NCBI RefSeq assembly: GCF_032062135.1
Contig: NC_092859.1
Coordinates: 51,179,226 to 51,243,225 of the forward strand
Direction of reading: 5' to 3'
Origin: Pyxicephalus adspersus
Lineage: Eukaryota; Chordata; Amphibia; Anura; Pyxicephalidae
DNA length: 64,000 nt
The notes under the pieces: generated by a model
Database searches by the model: none
The model's input: only the letters and a program-made list of their open reading frames with translations
What the model was told of the DNA's origin: nothing
Shown here: positions 22,691-35,480 of the stretch, piece by piece
Layout of the letters: every line of letters starts with the position of its first letter
How positions within the stretch are numbered: the stretch's first letter is position 1
Program-made: the position numbers and the translations under genes

Positions 22691-25600
22691 CCACCTATAA
22701 TGCCTTATACTTAAAAAAAAAGTATGCCTTATACTGCAAAAAAAACTTGGCATTGTTAGTATGATATTATATTTTGTATATTACAAGCTGCCTTCTTTCT
22801 CATGACCCTTCGGAGCATAACAGCCATAACTTTCTTCTTATCCGGTCACACCAACTAGAAAAAGTGTGGGAAGGAGGACACAATATGATCACAAGGGCAC
22901 ATACTAGACAGTTTACACAAATTCACCTGTAAATCCACAATACATGTATTCATGTTTTTCCAAAAAAAGAATAACTCTTAGGTTGCTCTCCAGTGGAATA
23001 ATAGAAAAGCTTCCCCATTCCTGCTACAAAATGTTTTTTAATCTGATGATCAATGGGCTCAAAATATATGTTCTCCAAATTCAAGCATCTAAGAAGCCTG
23101 GTTTTATCACTGTACAAACTATACAATGAAAAGAAGTTTCTGTCTATCCACAGTGTAATTACAGGTGCTGTACTTTATTTGGCTATGCATGTGGAGCATA
23201 GATGATAATTATATTGTTGAAGTTAAATGACTGACAGGTTTACTCCCAAACCGAGCAGTCATTGTTTCGAAAGCTACTCCTACATTTATTAGGTGTACTT
23301 CTTTTACTACCTAGCTTGGATATTAACTAAACTGGCATTTGTGATTTTCAGCTAATATTTTTTTTAATTTGTTAAATGTTTTTAAATGTCTGTTATTGTG
23401 TCTCTAATGTCTGTCTCTAGTGACTGTAGAAAGCCAATCAAATGCGTATGTTAACAGAAAAACAAGTGCTGTAATTTGATCACTTTGGTTCATTTTTTTT
23501 TCTAAATCTTATATGTAATTTCTTGAAAAAAATAATAAATATAAAAGTTGTTTAATATGACCAACTCAAAGTACAACTAAATATTGTACATCATGTTGTT
23601 TAAATGGATACAAAGTTAACTAGTAATGCATTGCACACTGAAGGATAGTGTCCTAATCTGTAATTTGATCATTTCAGTGCAATATCAGTGCAAACAAATA
23701 TAAAATATCATAGAAAATAATAAATGAAAAACAATTATCCAATCAAATTAATTGCAAGGACTTGTATTGTACAAACTGTTATACCTTTTTACCTGACAAT
23801 TATGTTTACTGTTTTAATATATTAGAAGAGTCAGAATAAAACAAGATTTATGGTTGTTAGTTTTGTAAATGACTTCACCTAACTACATTGGTTCACATAT
23901 CGTTAAAAATAATGTATTATTTAGTGTATTTTTACACTTTTTTCACATTTGGATGTGGTGTACACTGGTCATTTGCTTCCATTCTGGCCACATATATAAC
24001 TTTTGAAATAAAGTGACGATTTCAAATGTAGTGATCGGGCTTGAAGCAAACATCACTGATCTCAATTGTGGCATAATGTGGCAAATGTTATCTGGTGATC
24101 AGTAAAGTGGCAATAATGCTTTTAGAGGAACTCTCAGATGCAGTATGTGATTGTTTTTTATGGATGCATACTGACCAGGCCAATGACATTACTGACAGTA
24201 AAAAAAAGAATATACAGTATTCTGAGGGTCTGAAGACCTAGAACTTCTATTTCCTTATCTCACAGAAAGTAGGCCACATTTACACACTGCTTAAGTTAAG
24301 ATATAATTATCTATTTACCCCAGTATTTAAAATGGCTGACATATAGAACTGATAAAAAATTAACTGTACAACACATTAGTCATTCACTTGGTTAACTTAG
24401 GCTTAATCCTCCACTTTGTTTATATATGAAAACAGCTCACAGTCTGTTCTTTTCACCCACTTAAAAATGCAGAGAATAACTTGCTATTCCAAACACCCAC
24501 ATCTCACGCTCTGTGAAGTCACCAAGTTTCTTGACAGCTACAAAAACTAGAGTAGTATGGCTATGTAAATGGAAGAATGATGCAGAATGTGCAAATTGTA
24601 CAAATTAGAAGGTAAAGAAAGAAATGAATACTTAGTAAGAAAAATGCTTTTGCATTTGTACCAAGTTGTTGTAAGTTTGTACCAAACTGCTTATTGGAAA
24701 AGAGGTTCACATTCGATTCCACAGTGGATTCCACTCTAACTTTCGCTGTTTGCTATTTCTAGAAACACATGTAAAAGTTCTTCCTTAAAGGATCCATAAT
24801 GCCCTGTCTCACTCTAAGTATGGTCAGGATGGTTACAATGATATAACAGATACTTTATTATGTCCTAGCCTTTTTATATAAAACGGGGGCATGAATAATA
24901 AACTTTAATTCCTATTGTTTGCTTATTGGACAAAAAAAACATTTACTTTTACTATTTTTTTTTAATTTTAGGTCACGTTCAACTTTCTGTTGCTGTCATG
25001 TCCATACCATTTTTTTCCTTTAAGGCAGCGGACACTTTTCCAGGCATTGAGCTTTGGTGGTTAGAAAAAGGGGGAGCAGCAAGTGTGAGCATCCCTCTCC
25101 CACCCGTATCACTATGCATTTACTTAGGTTTATTGGGGTTCATAGTTAGGGAACAGCGCCTATTCCCCACATCCTGCCACCTAAAAATGGATGTGTTTTT
25201 TATGAGGTGGCACTTATAGTGAAAACCACAAGATTTCCACCCCCTCACTCACAAGAATAAGCACAGGGGTACATCAAAACCCTTTCCCTTTTCCAGAAAC
25301 TGGTAAAGTGTAAATAAACATATAGGCTTTTGAAAAACTGTATTTAAATATCAAAAGTAAAATTTATTTATGTCCCCAGAAAAAAAAATCCTTAGTCAAT
25401 CATGACATCCAACAATGTATGCAACAATGAGAATCCTTGTGCTATTGCTACAAAATCCTGTATGTCATTGACTAATTCAATCAGCCCCAGAAATACCACA
25501 GGCTATCCCTGTAGTATTGCCACAGTGTTGGGGATCTGAACCTGTGTGTAACATTGTTATTCTTTGCACATTTTCATTGATGTGGACTTACAGTACATGA

Positions 25601-26879
25601 CTGGATGACAGGACTTACAATGAATTATTTCATGGAGACATAAATATTGTTCAAATTAATTCATACCTGTTAGTGTATTTTAACCATAACCACTTTTTTG
25701 TAAGAAGTCTATTTACATTTAGCCTCTTATGGGGCTGGGTAAAGCATACTAATGTAACGGGACAGTTATGCAGAGGCCTCTCTTTCAAATTAGGCTTCCA
25801 GAATTCACCATAATACCCTCATGACAAAGCCCCACATCTATTTTGGGAGACAGCCTGTGAGAACACTTGACCCCCACTTTTTTCCTGGGCACGCAGGCTG
25901 AATGACTAGCGTTAATAGGGGAACCCCACAATATTTTTATAAGAAAATTAGTACTACTGATTTGTAATCATCTAACATGTAACAACAATAATGACTGGTA
26001 AATCTATGCACTGTACTTTTTTCCTTCTTTCAACATGATTAATTTGTAACTTTCACAGCATTGTGATAAAACTGGAGTATTTTACTTCTCCCAGTCTGAT
26101 TGCAAAGGATTAAAAGAAATGACTACACTGACAGATGATGATACTCCTACAAATTTTTTGTTAATATATTATAGAATTTAATATTATGTGATCTTTCCTA
26201 CTGGCCTCACACTTTACCACAGGCTCCAAAACAAAAAAGATGGAATTTCTCTTACCTTTATTGTTTATACTTCAATATTATTCAGACGTTGTGTGATTTG
26301 CATGTTGTGTGTACCACATCAACAACTATTTTGTCATAATATTTTGCTGATGTGACCACTATAATGCTATTACATAAAATATATTGGCCAAACTTCAGTT
26401 AAAAAATGACAGATAATTTTTCTTTTATGAGGGCTTGTCTAGGATTACATACTGTACTGAGAAGCCTCACCCATATGATGTGAACATTTCCTGAATGAAC
26501 ATATTATGCAAACATTATCTAGAAATAGAAACCTGTATTATAGTATAGGACTAGAACGTCTTGTTACTGAAGAATGACACCAGTGTTAAGAACAATATAT
26601 CTAATAATAATTGGTTTAAAGTAATATGCTTAAGGAAGCACAGTACAGTACTGAAGTGTATTACATTTAGGATTAGTAAGTAAACATTTACTATATTAAA
26701 TTTTATAATTAATATTTACAATTTAAAACATCCCCACATAAACAATAAAATTAGTCTATTCAGAGATTTTTTAACAAAAAAGAACAAAACATGTGCACTA
26801 AGAACCACCTTCAACCACTTACCACCAATCACAAGCAATTGCCATTTTGGAAAAGGTTTGCAATGCATATTTCTTTCTG
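22691..26879. other. Quiet AT-rich intergenic block
   Basis: For about 4.2 kb I found no transposon protein motif, RNA gene or tandem array. The longest open frame (97 codons at 24926-25219) has no recognisable domain. This is the longest stretch without identifiable repeats upstream of ppp2ca. Confidence 0.45.
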
Positions 26880-27553
26880 TATAGGTTTATTTTAAGCCTA
26901 GAGGTATTTCCATGGGGACCCACTGTGGTGCCATTCCTTTGACTGTTCCTTGGTTTTAGGATCATAGATGTGGAGCCAGGTTTCATCCTCAGTCACTAAC
27001 CTAGCCAAAAATCATGTGCGGCAAAATGGGCCAAAACGGCTTTGGATGCTTCAACTCGTTCCTTCTTCTGATCACTGTTCAAACATTTCGGCACCCACTT
27101 CGCTGAAAATTTGTGCATGTCTAGGATAGTGGCGATAACAAACCCAACAAGCTCCCATGGGATGTGAAGTATCTGCTATCTTTTTTGAGGATATTCGCCG
27201 GTCCTCGATAATCAGCTCATGGACACCATCGCAGGTTGCCGGGTCAGTTGAGGTTGGGGGGCTCCCACTGCGGGGCTCATCTTCAATGGTGAAATGCCCA
27301 GTCTTGAAACGAGATATCCAGGTTATCACAGTGCTGTAGGAAGGACACTTCTCCCCCAGTGTTTGTGACATCTCAGTGTGAGTGTCCTTTGCTGACTTTC
27401 CCTGGAGACACAAAAACTTCATGGGGGCCCATAACTCCAATGACGTGAAGCTTGTTTGTGCCTCACAACTTTTCACTAAAAGAAAAAAACAGTTTTAAAA
27501 ATCGCAAAGACCTGATATTTGCACAGTTACATACGAAGATATTAGGCTGTCAT
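26880..27553 (-). pseudogene. Mariner transposase fragment
   Basis: The minus strand encodes the N-terminal half of a mariner DDE transposase, which moves the element by cut and paste at TA sites. Visible are the helix-turn-helix region (MKFLCLQGKSAKDTHTEM, SYSTVITWISRFKTGHF), EDEPRSGSPPTSTDP, and EDRRISSKKIAD. After frame changes come KWVPKCLNSDQK and VTEDETWLHIYDPKTKEQS, which includes the first catalytic Asp (26970-26996). The second and third catalytic residues are missing. The sequence upstream (27483-27553) resembles a mariner 5' end. The copy is dead. Confidence 0.85.
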
Positions 27554-28501
27554 ATGCCCCCACACTCATTTTTCTATTTCATCTGGAAGGGGGCAATGCC
27601 AGGAACTTCTCAGCACCCCCTCGTATGTCCAATTTTTCCATTCTATGTATTATGCCCCAACTGTCCAGTGCTGTGTATTGTAACCCAATTTTCTAGTGTT
27701 CTAAGTTTGAGGTGTGTAATCCCATGAAGTAGTGTAATGAAGTATAAGAAGTAGTATAATGAATGTGGCGTAACAAGTTAGGCTTATTTCACATTAGCAG
27801 CAAAAAAACTGAGCCATGTACTGGTCCCTAGAGACTACTGGAACCTGCTAGGCACCTGGGATTGGTAACGGGGGGGGGGCGTAAGTGCTGAGCTTTTTCA
27901 GACCTAGCAGTTTTTTAAGTAGCAGTGCTTCTTGGCGTAAGGGGTAAATGCAGCAAATACAACCTTAATGCTAGTGTGAATTCAGCCTAACCTCAAATGT
28001 GCCCGAGGGTATATTTAGTTAAAGTGAACTTTTGTGAAAACATTTTTTTTTCACTTGATCTGTTTACAAAACGAGCACAGCGAGTCCCACGCTGGCTCAG
28101 CTTCCCTCTTTTTCTCGATGCTCACTTTTACATCCAGTGCCGCCTTGCACTGCACATGCATGAGACTCAGCACTTTTTTTTTTTTGTTTGTTTTTACATT
28201 ATAGGAAAGCCCCTGGTGATGCATATGTGACACAAATATGAGGCTGCAGATTTCCCCTTTAGTCTATAACTATTGCAGCAAAGACTGAATGGGAGGGATC
28301 AGTCTTTTTTGGGGGGATCTGCCCCCCAAAAAGTGTAAAAACAGAGAAAAACCCTACATTTTTCCATTATATAAATGGTAAAGTCACTCTTTTATATAAT
28401 GTTTACAATGTGGTGATGCTTTAATAGCATCATGCATGTGATAGCAGATAGGGGCAGGACAGTCCCCGTCCATTTTCTATGAAAATTTTTAAATAAAATT
28501 T

Positions 28502-28503
<2 letters not shown>
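27554..28503. other. Intergenic sequence without recognised features
   Basis: A G9 run lies near 27870. No gene or repeat family was recognised. Confidence 0.4.
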
Positions 28504-28536
<33 letters not shown>

Positions 28537-28552
28537 TATATATTTATATATT
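28504..28552. repeat. (TA)n microsatellite
   Basis: A nearly pure TA run borders the TIR element at 28555. Confidence 0.9.
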
Positions 28553-28554
28553 TA

Positions 28555-29457
28555 CCGTATTTTTCGGACCATTAGACGCTCCGGACTATAAGACGCACCA
28601 GGTTTTCCCACAAGGGAAAACAAGAAAAAAAAAATTGATTTGATTTCCCCTGAGATCCAGCGTGCGGCACTTGTGCCCGCCCATGAAGGCGGCGCCGATC
28701 GNNNNNNNNNNNNNNNNNNNNNNNNNNNNNNNNNNNNNNNNNNNNNNNNNNNNNNNNNNNNNNNNNNNNNNNNNNNNNNNNNNNNNNNNNNNNNNNNNNN
28801 NNNNNNNNNNNNNNNNNNNNNNNNNNNNNNNNNNNNNNNNNNNNNNNNNNNNNNNNNNNNNNNNNNNNNNNNNNNNNNNNNNNNNNNNNNNNNNNNNNNN
28901 NNNNNNNNNNNNNNNNNNNNNNNNNNNNNNNNNNNNNNNNNNNNNNNNNNNNNNNNNNNNNNNNNNNNNNNNNNNNNNNNNNNNNNNNNNNNNNNNNNNN
29001 NNNNNNNNNNNNNNNNNNNNNNNNNNNNNNNNNNNNNNNNNNNNNNNNNNNNNNNNNNNNNNNNNNNNNNNNNNNNNNNNNNNNNNNNNNNNNNNNNNNN
29101 NNNNNNNNNNNNNNNNNNNNNNNNNNNNNNNNNNNNNNNNNNNNNNNNNNNNNNNNNNNNNNNNNNNNNNNNNNNNNNNNNNNNNNNNNNNNNNNNNNNN
29201 NNNNNNNNNNNNNNNNNNNNNNNNNNNNNNNNNNNNNNNNNNNNNNNNNNNNNNNNNNNNNNNNNNNNNNNNNNNNNNNNNNNNNNNNNNNNNNNNNNNN
29301 NNNNNNNNNNNNNNNNNGCGCAGCCGGGGACCGGCGGGGACACAGGTAAGTAAAAAAATATGCCCCTGTACCTCTGCATTCGGACTATAAGACGCACCCT
29401 GATTTTCCCCCCTCTTTAGGAGGAAAAAAAGTGCGTCTTATGGTCCGAAAAATACGG
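28555..29457. mobile_element. TA-flanked TIR element interrupted by an assembly gap
   Basis: The left end CCGTATTTTTCGGACCATTA and the reverse complement of the right end, CCGTATTTTTCGGACCATAA, form long terminal inverted repeats. ATAAGACGC blocks are repeated inside each end. A TA lies on both sides (28553-28554 and 29458-29459), as for Tc1/mariner-like targets. Positions 28702-29317 are N. Only GC-rich sequence borders the gap, so the interior is unknown. Superfamily is not assigned. Confidence 0.75.
28702..29317. other. Assembly gap (616 N)
   Basis: All bases are N. Apparent open frames through the gap have no meaning. Confidence 1.
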
Positions 29458-29574
29458 TATTTTATTTTATTTTTTATTGTGTAATGATGCCATCGGCAGC
29501 ACAGTGTGATAGCTGTTTGTTTAAGCTACTTGTCATATTCTGCAAACTAATAACTCACTGTGTTCAAACTTTCA

Positions 29575-30605
29575 GATCTCCTAAACCATTGGTCGGATTA
29601 ACTTGAAATTTCACAATTTCAAAAGAGAGTACATCTAAGGACCCAAAATTGAAAATGCAAATTGTAGGACCCCCAGAACCACTTACATAGTAAGAAGCAT
29701 TGGGGTGGGGCCTCCATATTTATACCTACCTTTCACAGAACTCTAATTGTCCAACTATGCTACTCTGTTTGCTTCTCTTCTTTGAACCACAACTTTTCTG
29801 GAACTTGGAAGCATAGGAAACCGAAAATGTAGGTGCAATTGGTGGACACCTGTGACTAAATCCCGCTAAAATGTAATTACTATGGCATTTCAAGATGATT
29901 AAAAATCTCTACCTATCAAAATGCACTTCCTACCCTGTTACACATATCTGTCCACTTCTCAACCTTGAACCCTAATTCCTCTAGAACAGAGAGGTGTAGG
30001 TAAACAAAAATATAGGTGCAAGTGGGGGACACTTCTGGCTAACACCGCCCAAACTTTCATCACCATGGCATCATTACAACTTTAAAAACTCTGCCCATCA
30101 AAACATGCTGCCCTGTTACACATGACTGTACCCTTCCAGTACCTGAACCCCAGTTTCATTTTAGTGGGCAGAGATTATGTTCTAATGATGCCATAGTGAT
30201 AACATTTTAGGGGAAGTTAGCAACAGGTTTTCCCCACACATTTTTGATTTTTTACACTTCCCCATTCCAGAGAAATTGGGTTCAAGTGTTAGAAGTGGGC
30301 AGTAATATGTAACAGGGCAGGGCAGCCCATTGTGATGGGGAGAGTTTTTTCTAATGATGCTATAGTAAGGAAATTTTAGGGGGAGTTAGCCAAATGTGTC
30401 AGCTCTAGGGAAATTGGGGTTCAAAAAGAGAAGCAGGCAGGGTAGTGTAGTTTGATAGTTATAGATTTGTGACATGTAGGTATACATTTAGGGGCCACAC
30501 CCCAATGCTCCGGGGATCCCCAATTTGCATTTTCAGTTTTCAACTCCTAGGCATGCTTTCTTTTGAAACTGCAACCCGATTGTTGTGTTTTCCTAAGTTT
30601 TTAAA
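29575..30605. repeat. About 1-kb imperfect foldback repeat
   Basis: Left arm (about 29575-30120) and right arm (about 30130-30605) are inverted, diverged copies. Examples are CATTGGGGTGGGGCC (29700) against the reverse complement near 30500, AAAATGCAAATTG at 29650 against 30525, and the TTACTATGGCAT / TTACTATAGCAT pair. Within each arm a unit of about 170 bp with 'CCCTGTTACACAT' recurs. No coding potential was recognised. Confidence 0.65.
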
Positions 30606-31075
30606 CTTGTGATCCCCATATTTTGAAATTCTTTAAAGATGGAGGGCTGAAATTGTGAGTGTACCCTGAAAATTGCAAATCATTTTGACATACAGTGAGA
30701 TGTAAGGCTGCAGAATATGACAAGCAGCTTTGACACACACAGCAAAATTCTACACACTCGGGCGGATACATTTTAGAAACAGCTTTGTTTATTTTTCCTT
30801 TTTTTTCCCATCTTGTGCTATCATTTGGGGGCAGGACTACCTGTGTCCCGCTATCATCAAGGCTGAACGGTGTGCTGAGCACCCCCGCCCACCTCTCATC
30901 AGCATCTGCAATCCTCAGAATGGATGAGGATGGGAGGCAGGGAGCTGGGTGGGGCAACCAGCTAAATCCTTCTGGGGAGAACTAAATAAGTATACTACCG
31001 TTCAACTCAACCCTTCTAGTGTCCTACTGTCCTCTATCTAATCTCTCAGAATGTGCTTCCTGTTTCCACAAAATA
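30606..31075. other. Intergenic sequence without recognised features
   Basis: A 118-codon minus-strand open frame (30957-30601) shows no recognisable domain and overlaps the foldback edge. It is probably chance. Confidence 0.35.
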
Positions 31076-31530
31076 CAGGTAGTCCCCGGGTTACATACGA
31101 GATAGGAACTGAAGGTTTTTTCTTAGGGTAAATTTGTATGTAAGTCGGAACAGGTACATTATTTTAATAAATGCAATTAGGACAGATGTTGTCTCAACAT
31201 ATTATTAGGCAGCATGGTGTCAGTTACTGTATATATTCCTCCCTGTGAGGTAATCACAAACAAAGCAAAAAAAAAAAATTAAAAAATTATGGAGCCTAGA
31301 CATTCATTAACTTCTGGAGCAAGCTGTGCTTTGTTATGCAAAGAAACAATTGGAGAGTTTGTCTTGAACATTAAAGAGTTACAAGAGGTTGCAGAAAGAG
31401 TTCACTCCCCCCTAAGATCACCCTCAACCTCAGCTGTGTTTAGCAAAAGACTTCTTCTGCAAGTCATGTGAACCACCCCCCTTTCCCCTGTCAAGCCTCC
31501 TTCATATGTCAGATAACCCGGGACTACCTT
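31076..31530. mobile_element. Pogo/Tigger-like non-autonomous element
   Basis: The left end CAGGTAGTCCCCGGGTTACA and the reverse complement of the right end, AAGGTAGTCCCGGGTTATCT, form terminal inverted repeats. TA flanks both sides (31074-31075 and 31531-31532). These ends resemble those of pogo/Tigger elements. The interior has no recognised transposase. Confidence 0.65.
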
Positions 31531-31532
31531 TA

Positions 31533-31819
31533 GTAACATCACACTTTGTACCAACAGTGATCATGTACCACCTACCTCTCTGTTGCCCTCTTCAGTGTGA
31601 CATAACCCCTCTATCCACTGCTCTTCTTTGCAATCTTACATTTGCTTTCCATGTGGCTGTTTTTCATTAGTTGTCATAATTTGCTCCAAATCTAGTAGAC
31701 TGATCTAGGGTGAAAGAATATCTTGGAGAGCTCCATCCTCCTTAAAGGTAAAATACACACACAAAACTCTCAGATTTGCTCAAGGAAGTCTATACCAAAT
31801 CAACCAAATCAACAATGGC
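31533..31819. other. Intergenic sequence without recognised features
   Basis: Nothing certain. It may contain an unrecognised upstream part of the neighbouring Tc1 copy. Confidence 0.3.
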
Positions 31820-32255
31820 AATTGCTGATTCCTATCATGAAGCAGGTAGTAGGAAATCTGATGGTGTGGGTGTTTTTTTCTGGTGACACTCTTGGTGATT
31901 TCTTCAAAGTTCAGGGCACACTTAACCAGCATGTTTACCACAGCATTTGTCAGCCACATGCCAACCCATCTGGTTCCCCTAATGTGAACATTGTTTTTCA
32001 ACAGTGACCCACAAACGCACCTTCATGCTAAATATAAGCTACTTGAGGAAGTAGAGGGCTGTGTCAGATGACATAGTCATCACCTGACCTATTGAGATGG
32101 TTTGAGGTGAGTTGGACCACAGAGTAAAGGCAAAGCAGCCACCAAGTGTTAAGGACCTCTGAGAACTCCTTCAAGACTGTTGGAAAAACAATCCAAGTGA
32201 CTACCTCATGAACCTGACAGAGAATGCCAAAAGTGTACAAAGCGGTCATAAAAAA
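31820..32255 (+). pseudogene. Tc1-like transposase fragment
   Basis: Plus-strand frames read VVGNLMVWVFFSGDTLGDFF and KVQGTLNQHVYHSI, then NIVFQQ, the region of the second catalytic Asp. After stops comes PIEMV (catalytic Glu at 32094-32096), GELDHRVKAKQP and LLQDCWKN. The Asp that normally follows IFQQ is replaced by a stop. The N-terminal DNA-binding part is absent. This is the C-terminal half of a dead DD34E transposase. The family differs from the copy at 19375. Confidence 0.8.
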
Positions 32256-32529
32256 ATGGATACTTCTAAAATATACAACATATTCATGGTTTGTTAAACA
32301 CTTTTTTGATTAAAACATATTTTGTATATGCTCCTTCATATTTTGGACGTTTTCAATAGTAAATGTCCATGTAGAAAATATTAAAGATAAAGAAAACCCA
32401 TTGAATGAGAAGGTGTGTAAACGAAACTTGCAAAAGTGGACTTTTGACTCTATATATAGTGGACTATACCAAAAACAATGTAAATTTTACAAAACACACA
32501 AAAGATCAATGTGTAAAAAATATGTAAAC

Positions 32530-33370
32530 TCGAATGCGCGTCCTTAGGCCTTGGCCTGAAATTTAAAAATCAAATAGCATTCCTTTTGCATTAGGACATA
32601 ATCCACTCCTCTTTTATTGGGATGTACCATTTGAGGGACAATACATCCTATTACATCACTGTGATTAGGACACGTGTCTAGCTGCTGGTTAAAAGACTGT
32701 ATATTGTATATATGGTCCCTGATTCTAGCCCGGAATTCCCTCTTAGTCTTTTTATGTGATACCCGCTATATTGACAAATAGATCATTTCTGTAGTGGTAC
32801 AATTAGCAATTAGTCTACACCACAATAGACTGTGTCCTGGGATTTCCAACAGTGGGCCTATTTTTTTTTTTTTTTAAACGTTCATTCTTAACCAATTCTT
32901 GATTCCTAAAATGTTCTGTATTTCTTTAGAAATTTTGTCTCAGTTTTGTCACAGGTACTGTGTACCAAGTCCCTTATGAATGTGGCTGTTCTGTAAGTGA
33001 TCCATGCATTAGATGGTATTAAGTCTAATATTTTTTTAAAGGTAAGAATGGTATTCTGAGAATATTGTGCTCTTATGATTAGAGTAAAAGAAAAATAATT
33101 GTACTTCAACCATCCTTCTACACGTTTTTGGTTTATACACTATTTAAACCTTGGACTTGCATGAGGTTCCCACTGGTTCTCAGAGAAGTACCCACTGAGC
33201 TTCATTTTTATGGTAAAGGATGGCAGCTGGAAGATAAAATAGTGTTCTCAGCTGTCCTATTTTTATATGGAGTAGTATAGGCTTAAATGTATTCACCTTT
33301 GCAGATATAAAGCTCAAGAAAAGGAATCTTTCTGTATTCGATATTGATAGTAAATTTGTGGTTTGTACTT
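32530..33370 (-). pseudogene. Penelope-like element fragment, RT tail to GIY-YIG endonuclease
   Basis: Minus-strand frames carry in order IPFLELYIC, AENTILSSSCHPLP, then a stretch ending WITYRTATFIRDLVHS, the region after the reverse transcriptase in Penelope-like elements. Further on come KTKREFRARIRDHIYNIQSF and HPNKRGVDYVLMQKE, matching the second half of the GIY-YIG endonuclease domain. The motif giving the domain its name is destroyed. The match with the 40.7-41.7 kb element is only at motif level, so this is a second, different lineage. It is dead. Confidence 0.65.
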
Positions 33371-34799
33371 TTTATTCAAAGTGTTTATTGATGTCTGTCA
33401 ATAAATAGCACAGGTGCATTAAGAGATCATCAAACCCCAATAAAAAATCTCCCCTAACCCCTCAGGTACAGGCTGGCATGCAACAGGTAGTCCTGTTGCA
33501 GCCCCCTATAAAAAGCCAACAAAGATAAATATATTAGGATGTAGGTAAAAATAATAGTTCTAACACAAATTCATTATACTATATATTCATCTCCATTGAA
33601 ATACATTAAATGGCCCAAAATGTATTTCCTCTACTGATGCCTCAATTGTGCAGACTTGAGGAACACAAGGCTAGAGTTATTTATCTTAAGAGCAAGAGGA
33701 TTTATGTTACTTTTGTAATATACTATTGTAAATACAAACAACAAGCTTTGTTACAGTTTTTACTTTTTTTTGTTTTAAATAATATTTTATGCATGAATTT
33801 TGATTCAACTCTGAAGAACCAGAAAGACTATAGAAGTTAAGCTGAGTTCAATCTGTTCCTAAAAATGTTTGCCAACCATGTCATTCTGCTGAATGTGCTA
33901 ATGAAGAACTGACATATGGGCTGAATTATATTGCATAATTTCATACTTTCATATTCGTTTATGAACAAATGCTTATTTAAAGGGCTAAAAAATTAAATAC
34001 ATCACGTCTCATAAGTTTTTAATGCATTTTAAAATATTTAGCAAATATACCTTGGGTGGCTAATTTGAAGACCCTCCTGTGGAATACCCCCAGATAGCAT
34101 TAATGTGGAGATGCATATATCCGTTATCAACATTCACCAAAACACAGGGACAGCATAGGAGGTCTCCTTACGGGCAGTATGATACAGGATGATAAAAGAC
34201 TATATGCACTCTTATAATGTGTGTGTGGGATTTCCAAACTCAGTTTTCCAGACCCATGTGGAAGAAAGTAAGTGATGTCTTTCTACATATCACTTTTTAC
34301 TGCACGTTGGCACTACTTTTTGTTCTGCTTGTACACAAGGTTGACAGCCAGAAGAAGAGAGGTTAACAGAAAGTACTGGATGATAACCCAGCAATAAAAG
34401 ATTTCCTAGAGGTTTTCCGCTGGATCTTTGTCAGTACATTGATAAAATATACAATTACATCTACATGCCCATTTTGATGAGATTCTCAACATGCTGTGGT
34501 CTTTTTTCCATAGGCCACATACTTAAGTTCCCTCAATGCATTTAGTACACCTGCTGGTGACATTGAAGTGAGTACAGTTACTCTATTGTAGTTGTGACTA
34601 TGTTACCATGTACTGTAAATGAATGTCTTATATTTTTTACTACCTACAGACTTTTGGCTTCGAATATTTGTCCTCCCTTAACTATGTCTTTGCATGGGCA
34701 AATTGACTGTCACCAGCATGATCCTTCACACCAATCCTTCACACTATCTATGAGGAACTTGAGGGGGAATTATGTTTACACCCCTTGAAAAGCTTTGGT
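33371..34799. other. Intergenic sequence without recognised features
   Basis: AT-rich. A 76-codon open frame at 33610 and a 64-codon one at 34594 show no domain. The last 200 bases may include an unrecognised part of the Harbinger copy. Confidence 0.35.
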
Positions 34800-35265
34800 G
34801 ATAGATTATTAAATGGATGGCAATTAGCAATGGATGGGAAGCACAGTTGCATGTGTTCATTTTTTTTTTTCTAAGAGGACTGTCCATCGTGGACAGTAAA
34901 TACACATTTGTAGCCATAGATGTGGAGTCCTGTGAATGCTCTGTGGAATGCACTCCATCTTCAGGAACTCTGATATAGTATAGCAGATACTAACAGGGCA
35001 GTTTGTAAGCCTCTCCACAGTACCATACCTGAAGTTGCACCCACAGAGAGGCCTAGACTGCACTAAAAATGTATTTAGTATTTTTACCTATCGCCTCAGT
35101 CATGAAGGATGCACAGTTGACTGTGTGTTTGGCATGACTGCCAAAAAAAACAGAGAGTTCAGAAATGCCATCATGCTGCCCCTAGACAATAGTGGACAAG
35201 GTTATGAAAGTTGCCTCTGCCTGTACCATATTGTGTTGCAGTCTGAAAGCCCAAACTTTTATTAC
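34800..35265 (+). pseudogene. PIF/Harbinger transposase remnant
   Basis: Frames on the plus strand carry LAMDGKHSCM (near 34830), SIVDSKYTFVAIDVES (near 34885), and YRLSHEGCTVDCVFGM followed by REFRNAIMLP (from about 35088). These match the order of conserved blocks in Harbinger DDE transposases: 'DGKH', 'vDa.Y.F...DvG' and 'yRLSrAR..VE..FG'. Frameshifts separate the blocks. The catalytic residues are not all intact. Terminal repeats were not identified. Confidence 0.7.
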
Positions 35266-35442
35266 CTTTAGGAATAATAATAAAAATAAAAATGAATTAG
35301 CTGACATCCACAGTATGGCCTCTGCTGCAGGAAAATACAAGGACAATGGCTCTGGGGAGCAAATTTGCCAAATGTTTTGTGTCGCTGTTGTAGAGGCTTC
35401 CTTATAGTACTTCAAATAATATAAAAACATATAAATAAATAA

Positions 35443-35480
<38 letters not shown>

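Noticed and set aside
28552..29397. Long open frames of 237-281 codons on both strands
   Set aside because: They run through the 616-base N gap and have no coding meaning.
30601..30957. 118-codon minus-strand frame with several Cys residues
   Set aside because: No recognisable domain, and it overlaps the edge of the foldback repeat. The Cys spacing fits no zinc-finger pattern I know.
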